From: Daphnia carinata
Lineage: Eukaryota > Arthropoda > Branchiopoda > Diplostraca > Daphniidae
Direction of reading: 5' to 3'
Assembly: GCF_022539665.2 (NCBI RefSeq)
Contig: NC_081335.1
Span: forward strand, 4,774,001-4,838,000
DNA length: 64,000 nt
Positions within the stretch are counted from its first letter, which is position 1. Each line of letters starts with the position of its first letter. Below are positions 39,213 through 49,714 of this stretch, in pieces. Both the position numbers and the translations under genes were made by a program. The notes under the pieces were generated by a model. That model worked only from the letters and a program-made list of their open reading frames with translations. It had not been told where the DNA came from and searched no databases.

Positions 39213-41575
39213 ATGAGTCGGCTATTCCGTTTGCGTTGGTGGTGTTGGGCGCTTTTAGCGATACCGCTGGCCAGATTACCACTAGCTCTTGCCGGTAAGT
39301 GTTTCTCCTTTTCATTACACGTCCGTCCTCTCCCCCCCCCCCCTTTTTTTTATTTAAGAGATTCGTGCAGTCTGACCGGGAGTAAGTATCTGATGACCTT
39401 ATTGAAAAACAAAGCTACAGACGAAGCGGAACCGGATTTCATCGGGCAAATAGACAACGTGACGGTAGCTCAGGGTCGAGATGCCATCCTATCGTGTACA
39501 GTTTCCCACTTGAACGACTACACGGTAAGAACTTTGTAAGAGACAATGGTCGGGCAACGGCCAGAAGATATGTTACTAATTGAATTCCTAACGCTTTGGT
39601 CGTCAGGTTGGCTGGGTGAAGGTGGACACGAAAGCTATTCAGGCCACTGGCAGGCGAGTGGTGACCTTAAATACCCGCGTCTCAGTCGAGAACATTCCCG
39701 ATTCGCCCGTTTGGAAACTGTGAGTGGCCGCTTTTTTTTCTTTTCTGAAGCTAGACTATGCACTCCAATCTTTGTCGATGACGAGCAAAGACGCAAGAAC
39801 AATATATAGAATGCTGAGACGATAGGTCGACAGTTTTCTTTTCTATATTATTTTTGCTATCTCTCCTATTCTCTGGGCTCTCACATTCGCGTGCGATGCA
39901 CGACGAAACAAAAGGATCATCAAGAGCGCCCAACCCGACGACGCTGGCTACTATATGGCGCAAATCAACACGGACCCGATGAAAAGCCAAGTCCTCTTTC
40001 TCTTAGCAATTTCGGTCTCTGTTCTAATTCTAAAACCAAAACGTACCCATTTTCGTACTAATCAACAGATGGCTTACTTATCCGTAATGGAACCGCCTAA
40101 TATTGACGACGAAGCGACGCCCAGCGTTAGGCAAGTGCGTGAAAATGAATCAGTTGAACTCTACTGCCAAGCTACTGGCCAGCCAATGCCGATCATTGCC
40201 TGGAAACGGGAGGACGGTACCAACATCAGTCACGGTTTGAATTGTTCCTTTTTTTCCTTTCAAATAATTCCAGGTCACGTAGATTGATACTGATGATATA
40301 CCATAGATCCTTGCCGTCACGCTAATGACACGCATCAAAAACTTGTACCATCCGTGGACTCACTACCCAAGGGTTACGGCCGATTATGCATCGCTGCGGC
40401 CGATCGCTCATCAATGGGCACATACTTTTGTATAGCTTCGAATGGCGTACTGCCGTCGGTCAGCAAACGTATCCAACTGGTCGTGTTATGTGAGTCCGAA
40501 ACAACCCATCTACCTATACAACAGCCATCGATCACACGAATTCAGTCACGTACATAAGAAAAGAGGTTGTAAATCGACTGCCTTAGAATTTCAAAAGGCG
40601 CAAAACGGCTCTTTTACAATTGGATGTGATCAATTTTTTGGAAGGGAATGAAAAGAGAAGGCTACGATAGGACATGATTTTCATTTCAATTAAAGATGAA
40701 TTTCCCCTTTTTTTTGTGGAGAGATGTGTTCTTGACGAATTTCTCATTGTCTAGTCCCGACAGCTATCAGGGCAGAGAAACCATTAGTGGGAGCTCCCGC
40801 AGGAGTCAACGGCATTGGCCTGGAGTGCATTGTTGAGGCCTCGCCTATGAGCCATCATCTTTTCTGGTACTTTGGCAGTAAGTTTTGCAGTTAAAAAAAA
40901 AAATTATTGTAACATTAGATGTCGCTTAAAGCTATATGATAATCTATTCTTTTGATTCACGCAAGACGTTTCCATCGGACCGAACGAGCGACACACAATG
41001 ACTATTCATAAGATCAATGCCTACACCATCAAGATGACGCTGGCAATTTTGAATCTACGGGAAACAGATGCCGGTCTTTATCGGTGCCAAGCGGGCAGAA
41101 GCGAAGCTACAATACGGCTTTATAGTAGAAACATTTGATATTTTTAAAGAAATCTATACGTTATGTTCCCCCTCTGACGGCTTTCATTGTTTCAATCACA
41201 GTACACACTCCAATGACGACGCCATCTCGGTCAACAACTACGGAATTCACGCTGGACATTAGAACGACGCCATGGAAAGAGAGGCAGCCACAGACGAGTG
41301 CTGCTCATTTGGCTATTATTCAATCGCCGGTTATCACGACGGAACCTTACCGGCCCGTCACGCTCGTTCGGCACACATTGTCGCAGGCCGAGGTGCTCAC
41401 CAGCAACAACGGACCAGTGCAGGAAGTCGTTTACAAGAACCTCTCTGTTCACAGAAGTCCTCCCAGTAGCTCAATGGCATCCGATTTGAAATACCATCGG
41501 CCTACTGGCCAACTAATGTTGATGTTTTCAATGATTGCAATTTTTACTCAGGTGATCAGCTTTGTATCGTGTTAA
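39213..41575 (+). CDS. DIP/lachesin-like three-Ig protein lacking one Ig1 cysteine
   Basis: Nine coding exons: 39213-39294, 39421-39524, 39607-39719, 39915-39990, 40069-40234, 40307-40489, 40755-40877, 40966-41124, 41202-41575. They total 1,380 nt (459 residues) with consistent phases. The start MSRLFRLRWWCWALL gives a signal peptide. Ig1 spans exons 2-4 (NVTVAQGRDAILSC; VGWVKVDTKAIQ; INTDPMKSQ), Ig2 exons 5-6 (SVELYCQATGQPMPIIAWKR; MGTYFCIASNGVLP), Ig3 exons 7-8 (GIGLECIVEASPMSHHLFWY; AGLYRCQAGRSEATIRLY). The last exon encodes a Ser/Thr/Pro-rich stalk and a hydrophobic end (LMLMFSMIAIFTQVISF) compatible with GPI anchoring. The second Ig1 cysteine is replaced: the F strand reads YYMAQINTD. 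The leftmost DIP-like gene has the same change, so the two are probably closest relatives. The acceptor of exon 4 has a weak pyrimidine tract, so that junction is the least certain. The function (neuronal recognition with Dpr partners) is inferred from the family. Confidence 0.9.
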
Positions 41576-42190
41576 GAAAAGTGAACGAGAGTGGGGGTTA
41601 TTCAAGAGAATCGACGAAATCGATGTAACCATAGCAGTTTCCCGGTGTGTGAGTTGTGTACATTATCGTGACAGCCGTTTGGTAATCGTCTAGATCAAAC
41701 TGCGATACGTAGAATTCAATGTTTGATTATCCTTTATTTTATTTCAACGTCTTTATGGGTATTTTTTGTTCTACTTTGTTCTAGGAGAATCGGTTTTTCT
41801 TTCCAGTATTACTGAAAAATGTATTCAAATGGTAATAACTAACTGGTAAGCAATGTCCCACTTTTTGATAAAGAGTGAAACGGGATATTGAAAAGTTGTG
41901 TAACGGCTAGAACGTTTGCGAATTTGTTCGTCATAACGTTAAGGTTTCATGTCTCTCTTTTAATTTCTTGTTTACAATTTACAATCAGTTATTGAAGTCA
42001 AGAAGGCCAAAAGATATTCGGGTTTTAAACAGCGGATACAGTTAACGTGAAAATCACAAAAAAATGAGAATGAATAAATGCGTCACGTAGTCGAACAACC
42101 AAATCCTATGAAAATAAGGTTTACGAAAATGATTGGCTCTATGAAATGTGGTGCAGTTCGGTTGCATGTGCAATGTGCTATGAATCCCGA
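41576..42190. other. Intergenic stretch upstream of the carboxypeptidase array
   Basis: It contains the 3' UTR of the DIP-like gene on its left. From about 41840 to 42060 lies one copy of a sequence block that recurs, diverged, at 49440-49690 and in part at 46044-46100. No coding exon is supported. Confidence 0.6.
41840..42060 (+). repeat. Duplicated flank block, copy 1
   Basis: This stretch matches 49440-49690 in order, with shared words such as AAAGAGT, GGCTA-AACGTT, ACAATTTACAATCAG (ACAATTTACAATTAG in copy 2) and a GAAGG..CAAAAG..TTCGG string. The match is diverged and gapped. It marks the flank of the segment that was duplicated to build the carboxypeptidase array. Confidence 0.6.
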
Positions 42191-42216
42191 GCACATGCTA
42201 GATTCAGGTGAAGATA
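42191..42216 (+). promoter_or_regulatory. Conserved upstream element of carboxypeptidase gene 1
   Basis: A 26-bp string beginning GCACATGCTAGATTCAGG is identical here and at 46411-46436. In both cases it lies just upstream of a TATA-like box. It contains an E-box-like CAGGTG and ends in AAGATA, a possible GATA-factor site. GATA factors drive midgut genes in insects, so a gut role is a reasonable inference, but the match may simply reflect recent duplication. Confidence 0.45.
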
Positions 42217-42269
42217 CCGGGCACAGCTCACAACGTTTTTCTATTGCATTCATTTTTCCACCTCCGTGA

Positions 42270-42279
42270 GTACAAATGG
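42270..42279 (+). promoter_or_regulatory. TATA-like box of carboxypeptidase gene 1
   Basis: GTACAAATGG aligns with GTATAAATGG upstream of gene 2. Transcription would start about 25-30 bases downstream. A noncoding first exon then ends at the GTAAGA donor after 42496, and the next exon starts at 42695 just before the ATG. Confidence 0.4.
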
Positions 42280-42725
42280 GGAACTCAATGGCGAAACAGA
42301 TACGTCTGTTCGAAATGCGTCACGAAGGCATTTGGTTGACACGCACAAACGGGCACAAATGTATCGAAACATCCATTTCGTTTCAACGCTGGCATCCACG
42401 AGATCGCAAAAAGTTGGGGTGACTACAGTTCTTTCGCTCCCTCCAGCTCTCACGCTCCACGAGGCTCTTCGGATCCATTTGACAAAGCTTGAACAGGTAA
42501 GAACATATTGCAACAAGAAACTTGAAGGTTTTTCTTCATTACTGTTTTCAAAATGTAGAAGCAAAGTGTAGCATGACTTGTATACTAGATACCAACACAA
42601 ACTGCTAATTAATGTTTAAATTCGTTTAAATACTCTCTGTCTAAGCACATCAAAGGCAGAACAAAACGTCGTTTATTAACTTACTTATTTTCAGTATTTC
42701 TAGTCATTTCATTCACCATTTGGCG

Positions 42726-44876
42726 ATGTCGTTATTGTTTGCAATTACGCTGAGTTGCGCGTTTGTCGCTAGCGAAATCGCTGCAGAAGGACACGAGATG
42801 GTTTCATATGCGGGATTCCAGGTGTGGAAAATCAAACTTAATTCACAAGAAGATAGACAATTTATTTTGGATATTAAAGATTCATATGGTAAAGCGAATA
42901 TTTTGTACACGATGAAGTACTGCGTATGTCATACCTTAACTAAAACAATTGCACGTATTTTTCTTGTGAACTAAAAAAAGCGCTTGAGCTGTGGAACGAA
43001 AGAAAAATGCACAAGGATCTCCTGGATGTTCTAGTATCACCACCGAGTCAAACAAAACTAAAGCTCAAACTGGCTGAACGCAAAATAACCTTCATCGTTG
43101 TGATCAACGATTTGCAGGCGGCCATCGACAAGCAAAAGACCAACATCAACAGCAACACTTCGAATTCGAAAGCCGGTAATATATTTATTCGCATTTGTAT
43201 AATATTACAAATGAATGTTTGAAAACAAAAAAAAAAAACCAAGAAGCGGTTTGTTATGTTGACTTTGCAAATCTTCCGTCTTACCGTTAACCGAATTAGT
43301 AAAAACTAAGCATTCGAAATTTTAAGCACGAAATAACAAAGAAATCACTGTTGCTCTGGTAGCCTCAGCATAATCCTAACAGCAAGATGTTAACGGAAAG
43401 ATTAAGACCAGCGTGAAGCCTGTAATTGAACACGGTGTTATGTTAAATCTATGTGTTCACAATCAATCTCTTTATTCCAATGCTTTTTGCTCGACAGTTT
43501 ACAATATGAACTGGATTAGCTATCACAGGCTGAGCGACATTTATGCCTTCTTGACTTACCTGAACACTACGTACCCGAAGCTTGTCCAGTTAACAAAAAT
43601 CGGTACCTCATACGAAAAACGTCCACTCTACGTCCTACGAATCTCCAGCTCTTCTGCACCCGGCACGAGACCTGCCATCTGGATTGATGGAGGTACTACC
43701 TATACCCTCAGATTTAATATTTTTACAATACTGGGCATTATATGGAAGATTTCATTGATTACTAGGATTTCACGCTAGAGAATGGATTTCTCCAGCTGTC
43801 GCCACGTACATCATTCAACAGTTGGTTGAAGGGCCTGCAAACGCGAAGCTCTTATCCAACGTCGACTGGTACATCATGCCCGTTGTTAACCCCGACGGTA
43901 TTTATCCATTTTCTTTATACATTTTCATAAAGAGTACTGCAATTGAGTTTTACTGAATTTGAAATGAAAAAGGTTACGAGTATACACACACGACTGATCG
44001 CATGTGGCGTAAAACTCGTTCTGTCTCCAGCACGTCATCCTGTCGCGGTGTTGATCCCAACCGCAATTTTGACTTTCAGGTGAATTCAGGACATAATAGC
44101 AAACAAATTTTTACTTTTATAATCATTTAAAACGATTCAGTGGGGCGGTATGAGCACGAGCTCCGATCCGTGTTCCGACATATACAAGGGCATTAAAGCA
44201 TTTTCTGAGTCAGAGACTCTTGCAATGTCAAATTTTGTTATAGGAAAATCGAATCAAATCAAAGTATAACTTCCATTCAGTCAATCATATTGAATTGAGA
44301 ACTATTTTACTAATGATAATACTGCGTACAGCTGTACCTGACTTTTCATAGCTTCGGGCAGACTATACTGGTTCCTTATGGATACGATGTCGTTTACCCA
44401 CCTGATTATAACGATCTGTTGGCATTAGCTAACAATGCCGCTTCCAAATTCGTGAAGTATCAATACGACGTGGGAAATTCAGCTGAGATGCTTTACCCAG
44501 TTGCAGGTATTTAACTGAATTTAAGCCAGAAATGTTTGAACAATTTAGTGATGAGACTGCTCCGTGCACAGGTAGTTCCGATGACTGGGCTAAATCGATT
44601 GGCATCAAATACAGCTATACCATAGAATTGCCAGACACAGGCATAGACGGCTTCACATTGCCAGCATCAGAAATTTTACCCGTGTGCCAAGACCTATTCC
44701 CAGCATTGGATGTTTTTGCCACCAAAGTAGCCACTTGCTGCAGCGCTGTAAACTCGACCACCACGGCCAAACCTGTGGTCACTAGCACCGCACGTCCAAC
44801 TACGACAACCAAACCTCAACCCACGACCGCCACTTCAAAACGTACTACGACAAAGTGTTCTTGTACCTGCGGATAA
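42726..44876 (+). CDS. M14 zinc carboxypeptidase, carboxypeptidase B-like zymogen (array gene 1)
   Basis: Eight coding exons: 42726-42888, 42981-43175, 43498-43692, 43766-43897, 43973-44079, 44141-44263, 44332-44506, 44572-44876 (464 residues). It has a signal peptide ([20 protein letters not shown]), an activation propeptide (exons 1-2) and a catalytic domain starting near [13 protein letters not shown]. Catalytic residues by bovine CPA numbering are visible: zinc ligands in FHAREW (His69, Glu72), Arg127 in WRKTRS, Asn144-Arg145 in DPNRNF, His196 in FHSFGQ, Tyr248 in MLYPVAG and Glu270 in YSYTIELPD. Position 255 is Asp (GSSDDW), the carboxypeptidase B signature for cutting after C-terminal Lys/Arg. 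A Lys sits just before the propeptide/enzyme junction, which would suit trypsin-like activation. After the domain comes a Thr/Pro-rich tail of about 45 residues ending KCSCTCG. It is secreted and probably digestive; the last point is inference. Confidence 0.95.
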
Positions 44877-45138
44877 ACGAGGCCACTTTAAATGGCGAGC
44901 CGCTGGTCCCGACATTTTCACACCAACTATGTACACCCATTCACGAAGTGAAACCTAAAATTAAAGTCGGCCTAATAAAAAATATATCTGATTTCATTGG
45001 TAAAATATACAATAAGCAGCAATTGATGTTCTACTTTATAATCGGTATTGAGCATAAGAAGGTCAATGCAATTGCTTGACACTCAATTTGTTATTCGTTT
45101 CCTTATAATATGGCATTATTCCTAACAAAATGGCATGA

Positions 45139-45144
45139 AATAAA
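45139..45144 (+). terminator. AATAAA polyadenylation signal, carboxypeptidase gene 1
   Basis: AATAAA lies about 260 bases after the stop codon. A closer AATAAA near 44975 is an alternative. Confidence 0.45.
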
Positions 45145-45602
45145 AATATCCCTTCTTTCAAGCCATGTTGCTCATAATGTCTGCCATGTATCTATTGTAA
45201 TTTGATTTTACTTTAATGAAGTACTTTTAGAAGAAAATTTAAATCAAGAAAAATGACGTAGTGCCATAATAACACCCAAAGGTAAAAATCAAGGTTCGGA
45301 TAATGGCGGACTAGCATTCCGGTTATTTTTCTTTCCGAATAATTTCGAAAATATACCTAAATTGGTTACATAATATAGCTCTGTCATCCTTAAACGCACC
45401 CATGAATTTTTTTTTTCGTTCATCAAAGCGCAAAACCTGTCAAAGCCAAGTGAATCCCATGGTAGAACGCCCGAAAAATCTGGCGTGTTCCGATATTTTC
45501 GGCATCTAGTGTCTACTGCGTAACGTTTTTTTATTATGTTTACCAGCTGCTAGTGGGTAAAACAGACAACGATAGTTTGTACAGCACCTGAATAAGCTCC
45601 GC

Positions 45603-46004
45603 TATCCACTTGTGCCTACAGTTTGCTGAGCTCGCTCACAGCTGCGCGTTTTGCTTTGGCCAAGACTCCCCAACAAAAAAAAAACGACAACTTTGCATTT
45701 TACTCGGAATTTCAATTTTAAATATTCATTTGAACAAAAAAAAAATAACAAAGTCGGCTAGCAGATGGAGATTATCACCTTAAGAGCGAAGTGTCGCAAA
45801 CTATATTACAAATTTAATAGAGTAATGCCATAAATCCCGTTTTTCGTGTGTTATTGTACAAAATTACTTTGAACTTGTTAAATTTTATAATTAAGCTTTT
45901 ATTTCTTTGTAACGCTAATGCTAAACAGTTCACGCCTCAGAGTGGATTTCATCCATGCTAGCAACTTACATTTTCCATGAGCTTGTTCAATAGGGACCAA
46001 AAAA
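45603..46004 (+). pseudogene. Decayed carboxypeptidase gene relic between array genes 1 and 2
   Basis: Two pieces survive in the right order. Positions 45603-45722 resemble exon 1 of array gene 3, sharing TTTTGCTTTGGCCAAG and TTTACTCGG but with a poly(A) insertion and broken frame. Positions 45929-46004 resemble exon 4. In frame this reads HASEWIS instead of HAREWIS, followed by MLATYIFHELVQ and a stop. The equivalents of exons 2, 3 and 5-8 are not found. The exon 4 piece still carries the HxxE zinc motif and part of the preceding intron sequence, so it arose by segmental duplication and not from mRNA. The resemblance is greatest to array gene 3. Confidence 0.75.
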
Positions 46005-46043
46005 TTTTCAACATCTTTCTTTAGTTCTCGATTGTCATGTAAC

Positions 46044-46100
46044 ATTTGCTGTTAATGATAATGAAGGTTCAAAATATTTTCGGATATAAATAAACAATAT
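46044..46100 (+). repeat. Duplicated flank block, partial copy
   Basis: A stretch with TTAATGATAATGAAGG, then CAAAATATTTTCGGATAT, matches the 3' part of the blocks at 41840-42060 and 49440-49690. It lies just after the carboxypeptidase relic, as expected if the relic was once a full duplication unit. Confidence 0.5.
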
Positions 46101-46410
46101 CTAGTGATGATGAAAAGAACCCAATAATAAAGTTTGGAAACAGGGTTATCCATATAAAACGTACAAGAAACTAGAAGTACAACTAAAAGCGGCGTATAGA
46201 CAAACGGTTACAAATGAGGTGAACACATTTTTTAATAGTCATAATTAAAAACCGTGGATGGGCCATGATCGGCTTGATCATATTCCGAATCGCATTATAG
46301 GTTTCATGAGCGATATTGAGTTGAAATATTGTCTGCGAGCTACTATATCAAAGCCCTTTCAGAACTTATCAAAGAGTTGGTTTGAATATTCAGTCGGCCA
46401 CGATTGTGAC

Positions 46411-46436
46411 GCACATGCTAGATTCAGGTGAAGATA
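46411..46436 (+). promoter_or_regulatory. Conserved upstream element of carboxypeptidase gene 2
   Basis: The 26 bases are identical to 42191-42216. Here the trailing GATA core reads AAGATAA, a full WGATAR consensus, whereas gene 1 has AAGATAC. Confidence 0.45.
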
Positions 46437-46490
46437 ACACGCACAGCTCATATTTTGTTTTTATTGTTATTGGTTTTTCCACTTCAGTTA

Positions 46491-46500
46491 GTATAAATGG
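46491..46500 (+). promoter_or_regulatory. TATA-like box of carboxypeptidase gene 2
   Basis: GTATAAATGG has the same spacing from the conserved upstream element as in gene 1. A noncoding first exon would end at a GTAAGA donor after 46773, with the acceptor TTTTCAG before 46962. Confidence 0.45.
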
Positions 46501-46994
46501 TTAGGTGAACGGGCAAACGGATGCGTCTGGTCCAAGTGCGTCAACCTTGCGTTATTCAGTTGACAGACATATATATATATACTGTATGAAACCTCCTTTT
46601 TTTTAAAAAAAGAAGTAATAATACTAATAAAAATGTACTGCAGCTTGCATCTGTTTTTCTAAACGAAAACACTGTCGAAAAGCATATGTGACTTCAGTTT
46701 GTTTCGGTCTCTGCTGCTATCAAGTACCTCGACCATAAAGGCTCTTCGTATCCCATTGTCAAAGATTGGACATGTAAGAATTGATTTTAAAAAATTAATT
46801 GTAAGGCTTTTTTCTTCATTATTCTTTAATCCATTGAAATCACATAGTTAACAGCACATTCACATGTAGACCGCAAAATATTTAAACCAATTTGAATGTC
46901 CCTTGTTTCAAAATCTGAAAAGATAAAGTACAGTAACGTTTACTTGCTTACTGGTTTTCAGTATCTTTAGTAATATCACCTATCATAACCGGCG

Positions 46995-49101
46995 ATGTCG
47001 TTGTTGTTTGCAATTGTGCTGAGCTGCGTGTTTGTCACCAGCCAAATCGCTGCAGAAGGAAGCGAGGTGGTTTCATATGCGGGATTCCAGGTATGGAAAA
47101 TCAAACCTAATTCAGAAGAAGACCGACAATTTGTTTTGAACATCAAAGATACATATGGTAAGACGAATATTTCATGAACAATGAAGTACGAAGTACTGTG
47201 TACGTATATCTGGCATACCTTAACTAAAATGATTGCATCTATTTTTCATGGGAACTAAAAAGAACTTGAGCTGTGGAACGAAAGAAAAACGGCCAGGGAT
47301 CCCTTGGATGTTCTGGTACCACCGCAGAGTCAAACAAAACTAAAGTTAAGACTGGCTGAGCACAAAATATTCTATGACGTTGTCATCAGCGACTTGCAGA
47401 CGGCCATCGACAAGCAAAAGATCAACGTCAACAGCAACACTTCTAATTCAAAAGCCGGTAAGCATTTATTCGCATTTATAAATAACAAATCATTGCCAAA
47501 GAAGAATGCGCATTGTTTTCTTTCCAAGCACATTTTTTGCGATGCATACTGTATAAGTAAAAAACAGTGATGCAAGTACTGTTCGCTTCTTGGTGGCAGC
47601 ATATCTCTAACAAGGAAATGATTACAATAAGACCAATTTCAGCACGAAGCTGCAACTGGAATGCAGTGTGGCACTTCGGCGTTCGTTCACAATCAAATTC
47701 TAAATTTAAATGTTTCTCTCGTTCAACAGCATACAATATGGATTGGATCACCTATCATAGACTGATCGACATTTACAACTTTATGATTTACCTGAACACC
47801 ACCTATCCGAAGCTTGTCCAGTTAACAAAAATCGGTACCTCATACGAAAACCGTCCACTCTACGTCCTACGAATCTCTAACTCTTCTTTACCCGGCACAA
47901 GACCTGCCATCTGGATTGATGGAGGTATTATCAATACCCACCGACTTCCTCTTACAATACAGTTCACTATATTGAGAAATTTCATCGATTACTAGGATTT
48001 CACGCTAGGGAATGGATTTCTCCAGCTGTCGCCACATACATCATCCAACAGTTAGTTGAAGTGCCGGCAAACGCGAACCTCTTGTCCAACGTCGACTGGT
48101 ACATCATGCCCGTTGTAAACCCCGATGGTATTACCCATTTTCTTTATACATTTTCACAAAGATTACTGCAATTGAGTTTTCCTGAATTTGAAATGAAAAA
48201 GGTTACGAGTATTCACACACGACTGATCGTATGTGGCGTAAAACTCGTTCTGTCTCCAGCACGTCATCCTGTCGCGGTGTTGATCCCAACCGCAATTTTG
48301 GCTACAAGGTGAATTTCATTATCTATATTTCAAGACATAAAACCAAATCAATTGTAACTTTTATGATCATTTAATACGACCTAGTGGGGTGGTCTGGGCG
48401 CGAGCCCTAGTACGTGCGACGAAACCTACAGAGGCCCTAAAGCCTTTTCTGAGCCAGAGACTCTTGCAATGTCAAATTTTATTACAGGAAAATCGAGTCA
48501 AATCAAAGTATAATTTTCATTTAGCTGATCATGGTGAAAGAAAATTATTTTGCTAACAATAACATCATATACAGCTGTACTTGACACTACATAGCTATGG
48601 GCAGTACGCGTTGGTTCCTTATGGATACGACGTCGTGTATCCACCTGATTATAACGAAATGTTGGCACTTGCTAACGATGCCGCATCTAAATTTGTGAAA
48701 TACAAATATACAGTTGGAAATTCGGCCGCCCTGCTTTACGCAGCCTCAGGTGATCAATTGAAATTTCAGCTATGAATGTTTAAAAAATTAATGATGAAAC
48801 TGGTCTGTGTAAAGGTGGTTCGGATGACTGGGCCAAATCGATTGGCATCAAATACAGCTATACCTTCGAGTTGCCAGACAGAGGAACATATGGTTTCATG
48901 TTGCCATCATCTGAAATTTTGCCAGTGTGTAAGGACTTCTTCCCAGCTCTGAATGTGTTCGCCACCAAGGTGGCAACTTGCTGCGGCGCTGTCACGACCA
49001 CCACGGCCAAACCTCAAGTCACGACCACCACGACCAAACCTCAACCCACGACCACCACTTCAAAAGGTACTACGACAAAGTGTTCTTGTGCCTGCGGGTA
49101 G
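46995..49101 (+). CDS. M14 zinc carboxypeptidase, carboxypeptidase B-like zymogen (array gene 2)
   Basis: Eight coding exons: 46995-47157, 47263-47457, 47730-47924, 47996-48127, 48202-48308, 48385-48507, 48575-48749, 48815-49101 (458 residues). The first seven exon lengths equal those of array gene 1. It has a signal peptide ([20 protein letters not shown]), a propeptide and a catalytic domain with FHAREW, WRKTRS, DPNRNF, LHSYGQ, LLYAASGGSDDW and YSYTFELPD. All zinc and catalytic residues are therefore kept. Asp at position 255 (GGSDDW) predicts preference for C-terminal basic residues. The C-terminus has a Thr/Lys/Pro-rich repeat tail ([19 protein letters not shown]) ending CSCACG. Intron 4 and most of exon 5 are nearly identical to array gene 1, while exon 6 starts very differently, suggesting gene conversion. 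It is probably a secreted digestive enzyme. Confidence 0.95.
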
Positions 49102-49229
49102 ACGAGACTTTGTTTGGCAAATGGTTAGCTGCTGACCCCAACATCTTCCTCTCGACCACATACACCTAATTCAAAAACTTAGTCAAAAATTTTATTTGGC
49201 CTGATAGAAATGTCTCAAATTTGATTGGC

Positions 49230-49235
49230 AATAAA
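49230..49235 (+). terminator. AATAAA polyadenylation signal, carboxypeptidase gene 2
   Basis: AATAAA about 130 bases after the stop codon, in the expected place for a short 3' UTR. Confidence 0.6.
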
Positions 49236-49439
49236 AATGCAATATACAGCTATTCATGTTCTAGGTCATAATCGAAATTGAAAGTACAAAATCCCATAGC
49301 TTCCAACATACCGGAAATGTAGTAGACGTCCAATCGGTTGTTGAAGACAAATTATATAATTTAAAAATATCTAATATAAGTCATAAAAAAGAATAACATG
49401 TGGCGAAACTCAGTTTCGCAGTATGTAATAATAGCTATA

Positions 49440-49690
49440 AAGCTTCAGGTGGGACCATCTAGATCCATTAATCCTTCCTTGCTAATTTTCCGGTAAAGAG
49501 TAGAATGGGACTTTTTAAAATAGCGTAAAGGCTAAAACGTTGGGTAAATCATTTCCTTGTAATGTCAATTTCAGATGACTCTCCTTACAGCTCTCAATTG
49601 CAATTTACAATTAGCCATTAAAATCATGAAGGATCAAAAGTCTTCGGATATCAACAGAGAATAAAGTTACGGTAATTACGACGAAAAAAC
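49440..49690 (+). repeat. Duplicated flank block, copy 2
   Basis: Collinear, diverged match to 41840-42060, here followed directly by a carboxypeptidase terminal-exon fragment and not by a full gene. It suggests an aborted or deleted duplication unit. Confidence 0.6.
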
Positions 49691-49714
49691 TGATTGTGCA
49701 ATTAAAAACTCCAT

